From contig NZ_NJIH01000012.1 in the NCBI RefSeq assembly GCF_002209565.1, positions 62,001-126,000 of the forward strand: a DNA stretch of 64,000 bases, in the 5' to 3' direction. Under the pieces are notes generated by a model. It made no database searches, was not told the DNA's origin, and saw only the letters and a program-made list of their open reading frames with translations. Source of the stretch: Candidimonas nitroreducens (GTDB lineage: Bacteria > Pseudomonadota > Gammaproteobacteria > Burkholderiales > Burkholderiaceae_B). The position numbers were made by a program, and so were the translations under genes. Positions 54,808 to 64,000 of this stretch are shown in pieces (the stretch's first letter is position 1; each line of letters starts with the position of its first letter).

Positions 54808-55797
54808 TCAGTCCAGTGTGAACACCGTGGCGCCGGTGGTCTTGCGGTTGGTCAGCGCGACGTGCGCCGCGCCGGCGTCGGCCAGGGCGAAGCGCTGGCC
54901 GATATGAACCTGGATCTGCTTCTTGGCGACCAGGCCGAAAAGTTCGGCCGCGGCGGCCTTGAGCTTGGCGTAGGTGGCCACGTGGGTGCCCAGCTTGGGC
55001 CGCGTCACGTACAGCGAGCCCTTGGCCGCCAGTATGCCCAGGTTCACGCCCTCGACCGGGCCCGAAGCATTGCCGAAGCTGACCATCAGGCCGCGCGGCT
55101 GCAGGCAGTCCAGCGAGGCGAGCCAGGTGTCTTTGCCCACGCCGTCGTAGACCACGGGCACTTTCTTGCCCTTGGTCAGTTCCAGCACGCGCTCGACCAC
55201 ATTCTCACGCGAGTAATCGATGACTTCCCAGGCGCCGTTCTCTTTGGCCAGCGCGGCCTTTTCCGGGCTGGACGCGGTACCGATCAGCTTGACGCCCAGC
55301 GCCCTGGCCCACTGGCAGGCGATCAGCCCGACACCGCCGGCGGCGGCATGGAACAATATCGTCTCGGTGCCTTGCAGGCGATAGGTCTGGCGGAACAGGT
55401 ACTGTACCGTAAGCCCCTTGAGCATCAGGGCGGCGGCCTCTTCGAAGCTGACGCCGCGCGGAATCTTGACGACCTGGTCGGCGGGCACGTTGCGCACCTC
55501 GGCATAGGCGCCTATGGGGCTCTGGCCATACGCCACCCGGTCGCCGACCTTCAGGTGGCGCACGTCGGCGCCCACCGCCTCGACCACGCCGGCGCCCTCG
55601 GAGCCCAGGCCATGCGGCAGCGGCTGCTTGTACAGGCCGGTTCTGAAATAAGTGTCGATGAAATTCAGCCCTATCGCCTTCTGCCGTATCGTGACCTCAT
55701 TGCCCTGCGGCGCGGGCACCGACACCGTCACCAGCTGCAGCACTTCCGGGCCGCCGTGCTCTTCGATGCGTATGGCTTTCGATTGGATTTCCAACAT
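54808..55797 (-). CDS. qor: Quinone oxidoreductase (zinc-independent MDR family)
   Basis: 329 residues from ATG 55797 with AAGGAG ahead of it. NADPH-binding FHAAAGGVGLIACQWARALG (about 150-169), GLNFIDTYFRTGLY and GSEGAGVVEAVG are typical of Qor/zeta-crystallin enzymes without zinc ligands. Reduces quinones with NADPH. Last gene before the convergent fbp. Confidence 0.9.
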   Translation of the reverse strand: MLEIQSKAIRIEEHGGPEVLQLVTVSVPAPQGNEVTIRQKAIGLNFIDTYFRTGLYKQPLPHGLGSEGAGVVEAVGADVRHLKVGDRVAYGQSPIGAYAEVRNVPADQVVKIPRGVSFEEAAALMLKGLTVQYLFRQTYRLQGTETILFHAAAGGVGLIACQWARALGVKLIGTASSPEKAALAKENGAWEVIDYSRENVVERVLELTKGKKVPVVYDGVGKDTWLASLDCLQPRGLMVSFGNASGPVEGVNLGILAAKGSLYVTRPKLGTHVATYAKLKAAAAELFGLVAKKQIQVHIGQRFALADAGAAHVALTNRKTTGATVFTLD

Positions 55798-56018
55798 GGA
55801 CTCCTTGATTGGGTATTGACTGGATGTTGAAGGGTTGTTGAAGCGTTGTTTCGCTGGACACGAGGATCTTCGGCCGGAACCGTAAACAACCCCGCGCACG
55901 CATGGCAAATGATGCGGCGTAAGTTTAATGCCGCGCGCCCCCGAAAAACCGGGAAACTCGCGGCATCGACCCACTCTTTTCTCTTTGGCAGCCTGTGGGC
56001 AAGCCCCCGCGCCGCGGA

Positions 56019-57086
56019 TCAGGCGCGCTCGACCTGCTCGGCCACCGCCTTGCCCACCTCCGCGGTACTGGCGCTGCCCTTGAGGTCGGCGGTGCGCGGG
56101 CCGTTTTCCAGCACCGCCTCGACCGCCCGCAGCACACCCTGCGAGGCTTCGGGGTAGCCCAGGAAATCCAGCATCAGCGCGCCGCTCCAGATCTGCCCTA
56201 TGGGGTTGGCCACGCCGCGGCCGGCGATGTCGGGCGCCGAGCCGTGCACCGGCTCGAACAGCGAGGGGAAGCGGCGCTCGGGATTGAGATTGGCCGAGGG
56301 CGCGATGCCTATGGTGCCGGTGCAGGCCGGCCCCAGGTCGGACAGAATGTCGCCGAACAGGTTGGAGGCCACCACCACGTCGAACCAGTCGGGGTGCTGC
56401 ACGAAATGCGCGCACAGGATGTCGATGTGGAACTTGTCCCAGCGCACCTCGGGATGGCGCTGGCCCGCGGCGGCCACGCGCTCGTCCCACCAGGGCATGG
56501 AAATCGAAATGCCGTTGGACTTGGTGGCGGCCGTAACGTGCTTGCCGCGCTTGCGCGCCAGCTCGAAGGCGAAGTTCAGCACGCGGTCGGCGCCGACCCG
56601 GGTGAAGACACTTTCCTGGATCACCACTTCGCGCTCGGTACCTTCGAACAGGCGGCCGCCGCTGTTGGAATATTCGCCTTCGGTATTCTCGCGAACGATG
56701 AAGAAATCGATCTCGCCGGGGCGCCGGCCGGCCAGCGGCGAGGTCACGCCGGGCATCAGCCGCACGGGGCGCAGATTGATGTACTGGTCGAATTCGCGGC
56801 GGAACTTGAACAGCGATTCCCACAGGGCGACATGGTCGGGCACGGTCTCGGGCCAGCCTATGGCGCCGAAGAAGATCGCCTCGTGGCCGCCGATGCGCTC
56901 TTTCCAGTCGGCCGGCATCATGCGCCCGTGGCGTGCGTAATAGTCGCAGCTCCAGTCCAGCTCGTCCCAGTCGAAGCGGATGCCGTAGCGCCGCGCCGCG
57001 GCCTCCAGCACCCGGATGCCCTCGGGCATGACTTCCTTGCCTATGCCGTCGCCGGCGATCACTGCGATTTTATGTATCTTGGACAC
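56019..57086 (-). CDS. Tartrate / D-malate dehydrogenase
   Basis: 355 residues. IAVIAGDGIGKEVMPEGIRVLEAA, the FRREFDQYINLRPVRLMPGV loop typical of tartrate/D-malate dehydrogenases, VRENTEGEYSNSGGRLF, ATKSNGISISMPWWDERV and SNLFGDILSDLGPACTGTIGIAPSANLNPERRFPSLFEPVHGSAPDIAG. Oxidatively decarboxylates D-malate or oxidises tartrate with NAD and a divalent metal. Gene symbol left open because DmlA and TtuC cannot be separated here. Confidence 0.92.
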   Translation of the reverse strand: MSKIHKIAVIAGDGIGKEVMPEGIRVLEAAARRYGIRFDWDELDWSCDYYARHGRMMPADWKERIGGHEAIFFGAIGWPETVPDHVALWESLFKFRREFDQYINLRPVRLMPGVTSPLAGRRPGEIDFFIVRENTEGEYSNSGGRLFEGTEREVVIQESVFTRVGADRVLNFAFELARKRGKHVTAATKSNGISISMPWWDERVAAAGQRHPEVRWDKFHIDILCAHFVQHPDWFDVVVASNLFGDILSDLGPACTGTIGIAPSANLNPERRFPSLFEPVHGSAPDIAGRGVANPIGQIWSGALMLDFLGYPEASQGVLRAVEAVLENGPRTADLKGSASTAEVGKAVAEQVERA

Positions 57087-57192
57087 GCTGTTTCCTCTTG
57101 CGCGGGTTGAAGAGGCGAGCCGCTTTCGCGGGCCCGCGTACGGAATACGAAAAGCAATGCGCAGGCTCGCGGAGCCTTCAATACTTCCAAAA

Positions 57193-58128
57193 CTAATAGC
57201 CGCGGTCGCGCGCCACGACGGCCGGAGAGCCGCCGCCTTCCATGGCGAGTATTTTATCGGTGATCTGAACCACCGCCTCGGCCTGCAGCGTCATGGCCGC
57301 GACGTGCGGGGTGACGATGACGCGCGGGTGCCCCCAGAACGGGTGTCCGGGCGGCAGCGGCTCGTCGTGGAACACATCCAGCAGGGCGCCGTCCATGCGT
57401 CCCTCGTCCAGCAGCGCCAGCAGATCCGCCTCGACCAGATGGCCGCCGCGCGCCGCATTGATCAGGTAGCCGCCGGGCCGCAGGCGTTCGAGATGGGCCC
57501 GGTTCAGGATGCCCTCGGTCTGCGGCGTCAGGGGCAGCATATTGACCAGCACCCGGCTGCGCGCCAGGAAGCCGGGTAGCTGCGCGTCGCCCGCATACAC
57601 CTCGACGCCAGGCAGCTCGCGTGCGCTGCGGGCCCAGCCCGCCACCGGATAGCCCAGGGCCGCGACGGCCTGCGCCACGCGCGTGCCCAGCGCCCCCAGC
57701 CCCATGACCCCCACGGGCCAGGCGGCGCGGTCGACGGCAGGCAGCGGCGCCCAGAGTTCCTGGCGCTGCTGCGCCGCATAGTGGTCGAAGCCGCGCGCCG
57801 CGCGCAGCAAGCCGTACAACACGTATTCCACCATCTGCACGGCCATGCCGGCATCTTCCAGGCGCAGCACCGCCACGTGGGGCGGCAGCTGCGGCATGTC
57901 CATCAGGGCGTCGATGCCCGCTCCCAGATTGAACACGGCCTGCAAGCCCGTCTCGCGCTCGAACAGGGCCGCGGGCGGCTTCCAGACGATGGCGTAGCGC
58001 GCGCCCACATACGGGCCCTTGTCGTCCCAGGGGTGGAAGCGCGCCTGCGGCATGGCGGCGGCAAAGGCCGCGCACCAGCTGCTCATGTCCCTGCCCGGGC
58101 TGCCGGCGATGACGATCTCCAGGGTCAT
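57193..58128 (-). CDS. Glyoxylate/hydroxypyruvate reductase A-like dehydrogenase
   Basis: 311 residues from ATG 58128. D-2-hydroxyacid dehydrogenase marks: VGVMGLGALGTRVAQAVAALGY (Rossmann loop), NMLPLTPQTEGILNRAHLERLRPGGYLINAARGGHLVEADLLALLDEGRMDGALLDVF and catalytic His in VTPHVAAMT. Reduces glyoxylate/hydroxypyruvate with NADPH. Next to tartrate dehydrogenase and on the same strand; glyoxylate made by the glc genes elsewhere in the window could be a substrate. Confidence 0.9.
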   Translation of the reverse strand: MTLEIVIAGSPGRDMSSWCAAFAAAMPQARFHPWDDKGPYVGARYAIVWKPPAALFERETGLQAVFNLGAGIDALMDMPQLPPHVAVLRLEDAGMAVQMVEYVLYGLLRAARGFDHYAAQQRQELWAPLPAVDRAAWPVGVMGLGALGTRVAQAVAALGYPVAGWARSARELPGVEVYAGDAQLPGFLARSRVLVNMLPLTPQTEGILNRAHLERLRPGGYLINAARGGHLVEADLLALLDEGRMDGALLDVFHDEPLPPGHPFWGHPRVIVTPHVAAMTLQAEAVVQITDKILAMEGGGSPAVVARDRGY

Positions 58129-58394
58129 GGACGCCCCCACGGCGCGGACGAGCCGCAAGGCACAGGTTGTCTGCTTTTTGCAACAATACCGGTATCCGCC
58201 ATTTTTCTCCTTCCGCTTGCCAAGGCGAGCCGCGCCGCGACTCCGGGCCGGCCGGGGCCGGGCCCGGGACGGCGGTCGCGCCGGCCGCCCCGCGCACTCA
58301 TAATCCGCCAGTGTAATTCGCCGCGCCGTGCGCCGCATACGCACCCGCCGGCTCGCGGTAAAATCGCTTTTTTCAAGCATTGCGACGACATTCC

Positions 58395-59126
58395 ATGGCC
58401 GGACACAGTAAATGGGCGAATATCCAGCACCGCAAAGGTCGCCAGGACGCCAAACGGGGCAAACTCTGGACTAAGATCATCCGGGAAATCACAGTGGCGG
58501 CGCGCGCCGGCGGTGCCGACCCGGACGCCAATCCACGCCTGCGCCTGGCCTGGGACAAGGCCACCGCGGCCAATATGCCCAAAGACACCATCCAGCGCGC
58601 CATTCAGCGCGGCGCCGGCGGCGCCGACGGCGCCAACTACGAAGAAGTGCGCTACGAGGGCTACGGCGTGGGCGGTGCGGCCGTGCTGGTCGACTGCATG
58701 ACCGACAACCGCATCCGCACCGTGGCCGAGGTGCGCCACGCCCTGTCCAAGAACGGCGGCAACCTGGGCCAGGAAGGCTCGGTGGCCTTCATGTTCAAAC
58801 ATTGCGGGCAATTCCTGTTCGCCCCCGGCACCTCGGAAGAACAGGTCATGGAAGCGGCGCTCGAGGCCGGTGCCGAAGACGTGCAATCCGACGCCGAGGG
58901 CGTGATCGAAGTGGTCTGCCAGCCGTCCGATTACGCCGCCGTGAAGGCGGCCTTCGAGGCGGCCGGGCTCGCGCCCGAGGTTCAGGGCGTGATCATGAAG
59001 GCCCTGAACGAAACCGAACTGGTCGGCGAAGACGCCGCCAAAATGCAGAAGCTGCTGGACATACTCGAGGGCCTGGACGATGTCCAGGAGGTCTACACCA
59101 CCGCGGTGCTGGACGAATCGGCCTAG
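58395..59126 (+). CDS. yebC: YebC/PmpR family protein (probable transcriptional regulator or ribosome factor)
   Basis: 243 residues from ATG 58395 ([37 protein letters not shown]), as in all YebC/TACO1 proteins. Acidic patches in the later domains are in place ([13 protein letters not shown]-like end). Reported both as DNA-binding regulator and as factor relieving ribosome stalls. Confidence 0.96.
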   Translation: MAGHSKWANIQHRKGRQDAKRGKLWTKIIREITVAARAGGADPDANPRLRLAWDKATAANMPKDTIQRAIQRGAGGADGANYEEVRYEGYGVGGAAVLVDCMTDNRIRTVAEVRHALSKNGGNLGQEGSVAFMFKHCGQFLFAPGTSEEQVMEAALEAGAEDVQSDAEGVIEVVCQPSDYAAVKAAFEAAGLAPEVQGVIMKALNETELVGEDAAKMQKLLDILEGLDDVQEVYTTAVLDESA

Positions 59127-59181
59127 CGCGACTCCCCGGCCCGCCACCGGGCTCCGAACCGCAGCGGTTCGAGCCCGCCTT

Positions 59182-59223
59182 TTGATCCACATCAAGCTCT
59201 GTTTCCCGACTTCGCCATACAGT
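59182..59223 (+). promoter_or_regulatory. FNR/ANR box and promoter upstream of purD-hemF
   Basis: TTGATCCACATCAA (59182-59195) is an exact TTGAT-N4-ATCAA site. TACAGT (59218-59223) is a possible -10 element giving a start near 59230, so the box centre would be at about -41.5, the standard place for activation by FNR. Confidence 0.65.
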
Positions 59224-59243
59224 AACGGTATTCAAACTCCATC

Positions 59244-60542
59244 ATGAAACTTCTAGTAATAGGCGGCGGCGGCCGCGAGCACGCGCTGGCGTGGCGCCTG
59301 GCCCAGTCCCCGCGTGTGCACAAAGTATATGTGGCGCCGGGCAACGGTGGCACCGCCCGCGGCAGCCGGATGCAGAACGTGGATCTCACGCAAATCGACG
59401 ACCTGATCGACTTTGCGCGCCGTGAAGACGTCGCGCTGACCGTAGTCGGCCCCGAGGCGCCGCTGGCCGCCGGGGTGGTCGACGCCTTCCGCGCCCAGGG
59501 GCTGAAGATCTTCGGGCCCACCAAGGCCGCCGCCCAGCTCGAAAGCTCGAAAGACTACGCCAAAGATTTCATGGTGCGGCACCACATCCCCACCGCCGCG
59601 TATCGCACATTCACCGACCCGCAGGCGGCCAAGGCCTATATCGACGAACAGGGCGCGCCCATCGTCGTCAAGGCCGACGGCCTGGCGGCCGGCAAGGGCG
59701 TGGTGGTCGCCGCCACCGAGGAAGAAGCGAAGCAGGCCGTCGATGCCATGCTCGGCGACGGCTCGCTGGGCGAAGCCGGAGCCCGCGTCGTCATCGAGGA
59801 ATGCCTGGCCGGCGAGGAAGCCAGCTTCATCGTCATGTGCGACGGCAGCAATGTGCTGGCACTGGCAACCAGCCAGGATCACAAGCGCCTCAAAGACCAC
59901 GACCAGGGCCCGAACACCGGCGGCATGGGCGCCTATTCGCCGGCGCCCATCGTCACCCCCGCGCTGCACAACCGCATCATGCGCGAGGTGATACTGCCGG
60001 CCGTGCAGGGTATGGCCAAGGACGGCCAGCCCTACACCGGCTTCCTGTATGCCGGCCTGATGATAGGCAATGGCCCCGACTCGACCCGCCCGCTCAAAGT
60101 GCTGGAATTCAATTGCCGCATGGGCGATCCCGAAACCCAGCCCATCATGATGCGCATCAAGAACGATCTGATCGAGATCTTCGAGAAGGCCGTCGCCGGC
60201 AAGCTCGACCAGGCGCACATCGACTGGGACAGGCGCACCGCGCTGGGCGTGGTGCTGGCCGCGCACAATTACCCCGCCACGCCGCGCACCGGCGACGTAC
60301 TCGGGCCACTGCCCGCGGACACCGAGGACTGCATGGTGTTCCACGCCGGCACCCGCCTCGAGAACGGCACCCTGAAAACCGCCGGCGGCCGAGTGCTGTG
60401 CGTCACCGCCCTGGGCGACTCGGTCAAGCGGGCCCAGGCGGCGGCCTATTCCGCCGTACAAAAAATCCAGTTCGATGGCCGGCAATACCGCGGCGACATA
60501 GGCTGGCGCGCGCTGCCGCACGGCGACGCCGCGCCCTCCTGA
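59244..60542 (+). CDS. purD: Phosphoribosylamine-glycine ligase
   Basis: 432 residues, full length. [22 protein letters not shown] start, ATP-grasp motifs [26 protein letters not shown] and [17 protein letters not shown]. Makes GAR in purine synthesis. First of a tightly packed series with hemF (40-base gap), nadD, rsfS and rlmH. Confidence 0.97.
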   Translation: MKLLVIGGGGREHALAWRLAQSPRVHKVYVAPGNGGTARGSRMQNVDLTQIDDLIDFARREDVALTVVGPEAPLAAGVVDAFRAQGLKIFGPTKAAAQLESSKDYAKDFMVRHHIPTAAYRTFTDPQAAKAYIDEQGAPIVVKADGLAAGKGVVVAATEEEAKQAVDAMLGDGSLGEAGARVVIEECLAGEEASFIVMCDGSNVLALATSQDHKRLKDHDQGPNTGGMGAYSPAPIVTPALHNRIMREVILPAVQGMAKDGQPYTGFLYAGLMIGNGPDSTRPLKVLEFNCRMGDPETQPIMMRIKNDLIEIFEKAVAGKLDQAHIDWDRRTALGVVLAAHNYPATPRTGDVLGPLPADTEDCMVFHAGTRLENGTLKTAGGRVLCVTALGDSVKRAQAAAYSAVQKIQFDGRQYRGDIGWRALPHGDAAPS

Positions 60543-60582
60543 CGCCGGCGCCGACCGCCAACCACAAGGAACCCCACGCCCC

Positions 60583-61491
60583 ATGGCCGTATCCGTCCAG
60601 TCCGCCCACACCTACTTCCAGGATCTCCAGGCCCGCATCGTGGCCGCGCTAGAACAGGCCGACGGCACGCCGTTCCGTTCCGACGACTGGGCCCGCGCCG
60701 AGGGTGGAGGCGGCCTGTCGCGGCTGCTCGAGGGCGGCCCGCTGTTCGAACGCGCCGGCGTGCTGTTCAGCCACGTGCGCGGCAGCGCCCTGCCCCCCTC
60801 GGCCAGCGCGCACCGGGGCGAACTGGCCGGACGCGCCTGGCAGGCCATGGGCGTGTCCATGGTGCTGCACCCGCGCAACCCCTACGTACCCACCGTGCAC
60901 ATGAACGTGCGGCTGTTCGTCGCCCCAGCGGCGCCGGGCAGCGACGCTCAGGACGTATTCTGGTTCGGCGGCGGGCTCGACCTGACCCCTTATTATCCGT
61001 TCGAGGAAGACGCGCGGCATTTCCACCGCGTCTGCCGCGACGCGGTGCAAGCCTACGGCGAGGACAAATACCCCGCCTACAAGAAATGGTGCGACGAGTA
61101 CTTCTTTCTCAAGCACCGCGGCGAAACGCGCGGCGTGGGCGGCCTGTTCTTCGACGACCTGAGCGAGCCCGACTTCGACACCTGCTTCGCCCTGGTGCGC
61201 TCGGTGGGCGACAGCTTCCTGGAAGCCTATATGCCCATCGTCGAGCAGCGCCGCACGCTGCCCTACGGCGAACGCGAACGCGAATTCCAGGCCTACCGGC
61301 GCGGCCGCTACGTGGAATTCAACCTGGTCTTCGACCGCGGCACGCTGTTCGGCCTGCAGTCGGGCGGGCGCACCGAATCCATCCTGCTTTCCATGCCTCC
61401 CACGGCGGCGTGGCGCTACGACTGGTCGCCCGAGCCCGGCAGCCCCGAAGCCGCGCTGTACGATTTCCTCAAGCCGCGCGCATGGCTCTGA
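60583..61491 (+). CDS. hemF: Oxygen-dependent coproporphyrinogen III oxidase
   Basis: 302 residues. [66 protein letters not shown] and [17 protein letters not shown] are signatures of HemF. Converts coproporphyrinogen III to protoporphyrinogen IX with O2 in heme synthesis. It likely shares the purD promoter with its FNR box. Confidence 0.97.
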   Translation: MAVSVQSAHTYFQDLQARIVAALEQADGTPFRSDDWARAEGGGGLSRLLEGGPLFERAGVLFSHVRGSALPPSASAHRGELAGRAWQAMGVSMVLHPRNPYVPTVHMNVRLFVAPAAPGSDAQDVFWFGGGLDLTPYYPFEEDARHFHRVCRDAVQAYGEDKYPAYKKWCDEYFFLKHRGETRGVGGLFFDDLSEPDFDTCFALVRSVGDSFLEAYMPIVEQRRTLPYGEREREFQAYRRGRYVEFNLVFDRGTLFGLQSGGRTESILLSMPPTAAWRYDWSPEPGSPEAALYDFLKPRAWL

Positions 61492-62096
61492 GGCGCGTCG
61501 GCCTGCTGGGAGGCAGTTTCGATCCCGTGCACCTGGCCCACATAGCCCTGGCCCGGGCCGCTTGCGAGCACCTGCGCCTGGACGAACTGCAGCTCATCCC
61601 CGCGGCCGACCCCTGGCAGCGCCCGCCACTGGCGGCCGGCGCCCGGCAGCGCCTGGACATGCTGCGCCTGGCGGTCGACGGCCAGGCGCGGCTGCGCGTC
61701 AATCCGGTGGAAATCGAACGCGGCGGCAAGACCTACACCATCGACACGCTCGAAGGCCTGCCCGCCGGCCCCGAATACTATTGGATACTGGGCGGCGACC
61801 AGCTGCGCAATTTCTGCTCGTGGCACCGCTGGGCGGACATCGTCGCGCTGGTGCGCCTGGCGGTGGCGCAGCGCCCCGGCAGCGGCAGCCAGGTTCCGCG
61901 GGAACTGAACGAGGTGCTGCAGGCGCTGAGCCGGCCCGTCGTCGAACTGCCCTTCGAGCCCATGGCGGTGTCGGCGTCCGACATACGCCGCCGCCTGGCA
62001 GCCGGCGTATCCACCCAAGGGCTGCTGGACGCGGCGGTGGCGCGCTACATCGCCGAGCATGGGCTCTACCGAACCGGCTCGTTTCAAAACCCCTGA
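61482..62096 (+). CDS. nadD: Nicotinate-nucleotide adenylyltransferase
   Basis: 204 residues from ATG 61482, overlapping the hemF stop by ten bases. [18 protein letters not shown] (nucleotide transfer motif), [24 protein letters not shown] and [12 protein letters not shown]. Makes NaAD from NaMN and ATP. Confidence 0.95.
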   Translation: MALRRVGLLGGSFDPVHLAHIALARAACEHLRLDELQLIPAADPWQRPPLAAGARQRLDMLRLAVDGQARLRVNPVEIERGGKTYTIDTLEGLPAGPEYYWILGGDQLRNFCSWHRWADIVALVRLAVAQRPGSGSQVPRELNEVLQALSRPVVELPFEPMAVSASDIRRRLAAGVSTQGLLDAAVARYIAEHGLYRTGSFQNP

Positions 62097-62116
62097 CTCA
62101 CGGTATAGTTCCGTCC

Positions 62117-62512
62117 ATGGATATTCAAAAACTTCAACGCATCGTCGTGGACGCCCTGGAAGACGTCAAGGCGCAAGACATCAAGGTATTCAACACCACC
62201 CACATCACCAGCCTGTTCGACCGGGTGGTCATCGCCAGCGGCACCTCCAACCGGCAGACCCGGGCGCTGGCCAACAGCGTGCAGGACAAGGCGCGCGAAC
62301 TCAAGATCCCCATCGTCGCCTGCGAGGGCGAAGACGCCGGCGAATGGGTGCTGGTCGACCTGGGCGACATCGTGGTGCACTGCATGCAGCCCTCCATCCG
62401 CCAGTACTACAACCTGGAAGAAATCTGGGGCGGCAAACCGGTGCGCATGAAGCTGCTGCCGCAGTCCACCGTGCCCAGCCTGGGCGCCTCGTACGACTTC
62501 GAGCAGGACTGA
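62117..62512 (+). CDS. rsfS: Ribosome silencing factor RsfS
   Basis: 131 residues from ATG 62117. ALEDVKAQDIKVFNTTHITSLFDRVVIASGTSNRQ and VLVDLGDIVVHCMQPSIRQYYNLEEIWG, typical of RsfS/Iojap. Binds ribosomal protein L14 and blocks subunit joining when nutrients are low. Directly follows nadD, as in many bacteria. Confidence 0.96.
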   Translation: MDIQKLQRIVVDALEDVKAQDIKVFNTTHITSLFDRVVIASGTSNRQTRALANSVQDKARELKIPIVACEGEDAGEWVLVDLGDIVVHCMQPSIRQYYNLEEIWGGKPVRMKLLPQSTVPSLGASYDFEQD

Positions 62513-62602
62513 ATCGCGCGCCCGGCCGCGATCCCCCCCGATACCCATCATGAGCCGCCTGCCACGCCCCCGCCTTTCTGGCAGCGCTACAGGGGGCGCT
62601 GC

Positions 62603-63073
62603 ATGAAGCTGCTGGTGCTGGCCGTGGGCGTGCGCATGCCCGCGTGGGTGCAAGACGCGTGGCACGACTATGCGCGGCGCATGCCGCCGGACTGCGCCCT
62701 GGAGCTGCGCGAGATCAAGCCCGAGCCGCGCAGCTCGGGCAAGAGCGTCGAGCAAATGATGCAGGCCGAGGCGCGGCGCCTGCAGGCCGCCGTGCCGCCG
62801 CAGGCGCTGTGCATCGCCCTGGACGAACGCGGCCGCGACCTGAGCACGGCAAAACTGGCCAGCGAACTGGAACAATGGCGCGCCTCGGGCCGCGACGTGG
62901 CCTTCCTGGTGGGCGGCCCCGACGGCCTGGACGCCCAGCTCAAGCAGCGCTGCGCATCACTGCTGCGCCTGTCGTCGCTGACCCTGCCCCACCCCATGGT
63001 GCGGGTCATTCTGGCCGAACAGCTGTACCGTGCTTGGGCTATCATGAACAACCACCCCTACCATCGCGCGTGA
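62603..63073 (+). CDS. rlmH: 23S rRNA pseudouridine1915 N3-methyltransferase
   Basis: 156 residues, SPOUT family. [28 protein letters not shown] start, [31 protein letters not shown] and [34 protein letters not shown]. Acts on the assembled 70S ribosome. A maf gene, common between rlmH and pyk in relatives, is missing here. Confidence 0.96.
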   Translation: MKLLVLAVGVRMPAWVQDAWHDYARRMPPDCALELREIKPEPRSSGKSVEQMMQAEARRLQAAVPPQALCIALDERGRDLSTAKLASELEQWRASGRDVAFLVGGPDGLDAQLKQRCASLLRLSSLTLPHPMVRVILAEQLYRAWAIMNNHPYHRA

Positions 63074-63187
63074 GTACCTCGTGCAGGCGGCCAGGCAGAC
63101 ATCGCCCCCTGCCGAACCGAACGCCACGCAACAACGGCTAGGCATCTTGTTGAAACGCAGCAATCCCGCCCAAGAGTCACAAAAATC

Positions 63188-64000
63188 ATGACCAGACGCC
63201 GTACCAAAATCGTCGCCACCCTGGGCCCGGCCAGCACCGCCCCGGAAAAAATCGAGCAGCTCATCCTCGCCGGCATGGATGTGGCGCGCCTCAATTTTTC
63301 CCACGGCAACGCCGCGGATCATCGGCTGCGGGCCGAGACGGTGCGGGAGATCGCCGCCCGGCACGGCCGCTATGTGGCGCTGATGGGCGATCTGCAAGGG
63401 CCGAAGATTCGCATCGCGCGCTTCACCCAGGGCAAGGTGATGCTCAAGGAAGGCCAGAAGTTCACCTTGTCCAACCAGCACCCGCCCGATGCCGGCACCG
63501 CCAGCATCGTCGGCATCGACTACCCGCCGCTGGTGCGCGACTGCCGCCCGGGCGACGAACTGCTGCTGGACGACGGGCGGGTAGTGCTGGTGGTCGACGA
63601 AGTCGAGGAACAGGCGGTGCACACGCACGTCACGGTCGGCGGCCCGCTGTCCAATAACAAGGGCATCAACCGCCGCGGCGGCGGCATCTCGGCGCCCAGC
63701 CTCACCGACAAAGACCGCCAAGACATCAAAATCGCGGCCGAACTGGAACTCGACTACGTAGCGGTGTCCTTTCCCCGCTACGGGCGCGACATCGAAGAGG
63801 CGCGCCACCTGGTGCGCGCCGCCGGCAGCCCGGCGTGGCTGATCGCCAAGATCGAGCGCGCCGAGGCCGTGGCCGACGACCGGGCGCTGGACGCCCTGAT
63901 CAAGGCCAGCGACGGCGTCATGGTGGCGCGCGGCGACCTGGGGGTGGAAATCGGCGATGCGCGGCTGGTGGGCATCCAGAAGCGCATCATCCAGCACGCG
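63188..64000 (+). CDS. pyk: Pyruvate kinase, N-terminal part
   Basis: 271 codons from ATG 63188 to the window edge, no stop yet. TKIVATLGPAS, LAGMDVARLNFSHGN, LMGDLQGPKIRIARF, SLTDKDRQDIKIAAELELDYVAVSFPRYGRDI, AKIERAEAV and DGVMVARGDLGVEIGD show PEP, ADP and metal sites. Catalyses PEP + ADP to pyruvate + ATP. The C-terminal domain is outside the window. Confidence 0.96.
   Translation, partial: MTRRRTKIVATLGPASTAPEKIEQLILAGMDVARLNFSHGNAADHRLRAETVREIAARHGRYVALMGDLQGPKIRIARFTQGKVMLKEGQKFTLSNQHPPDAGTASIVGIDYPPLVRDCRPGDELLLDDGRVVLVVDEVEEQAVHTHVTVGGPLSNNKGINRRGGGISAPSLTDKDRQDIKIAAELELDYVAVSFPRYGRDIEEARHLVRAAGSPAWLIAKIERAEAVADDRALDALIKASDGVMVARGDLGVEIGDARLVGIQKRIIQHA

Overview
The window is a 64 kb piece of a GC-rich chromosome that looks like a member of the Burkholderiales, most likely Alcaligenaceae (Bordetella, Achromobacter or Pusillimonas type). 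The reasons are the three Bug-type periplasmic solute receptors, an H-NS protein of the short Bordetella/Burkholderia type, and the housekeeping blocks aroG-tldD-nitrilase, purD-hemF-nadD-rsfS-rlmH and glcDEF. No replication origin, transposase, integrase, CRISPR array or rRNA gene was seen.

Layout. 1-2432 (-) is the N-terminal part of a trimeric autotransporter adhesin running off the left edge, next to an AraC regulator and an ATP-grasp gene. 5582-12427 (+) is a compact acyl-CoA operon (SDR, acyl-CoA dehydrogenase, APH-like kinase, DUF6285, acyl-CoA ligase, ComB-like phosphatase, TetR) behind a good sigma70 promoter with a palindrome in its spacer. 12558-20444 (-) holds two catabolic-looking operons: gntR-bug-IPMDH-like-amidohydrolase and diiron protein-bug-gamma-glutamyltransferase. 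The second is divergent from a LysR gene, with an 8-bp tandem repeat in the intergenic region. 21779-22985 has an I78 inhibitor lipoprotein, tRNA-Lys(CTT) with its terminator, and a small zinc-ribbon protein. 23106-28685 (-) is an iron-uptake unit: PepSY protein, then a Fur-box-preceded fecI-fecR-TonB receptor. 28829-29925 is a divergent unknown gene/XRE regulator pair.

30184-35235 carries cytochrome c', purB, a GST, mnmA and an orphan response regulator whose phospho-acceptor is Glu. 35742-41159 (-) is glcF-glcE-glcD plus another FAD-linked oxidase. 41320-46099 (-) has a Bug receptor, a sulfatase, a LysR regulator and aroG (DAHP synthase). aroG is preceded by a short Phe-rich leader ORF and a terminator/antiterminator that look like classical attenuation. 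46589-48895 (-) is tldD and a nitrilase-family gene. 49454-55797 has hns, a DUF4136 lipoprotein, pepN, fbp and a quinone oxidoreductase. 56019-58128 (-) has a tartrate/D-malate dehydrogenase and a hydroxypyruvate reductase-like gene. 58395-64000 (+) is yebC, purD-hemF-nadD-rsfS-rlmH and the start of pyk. A perfect FNR/ANR box sits about 41 bp upstream of a possible start site for purD-hemF.

The strongest new-looking signals are regulatory: the aroG Phe attenuator, the FNR box before purD-hemF, the operator-in-promoter of the acyl-CoA operon, the octanucleotide repeat before the diiron gene, and a long AT-rich palindrome before gntR. All functional statements are from reading motifs and context; no database search was run.
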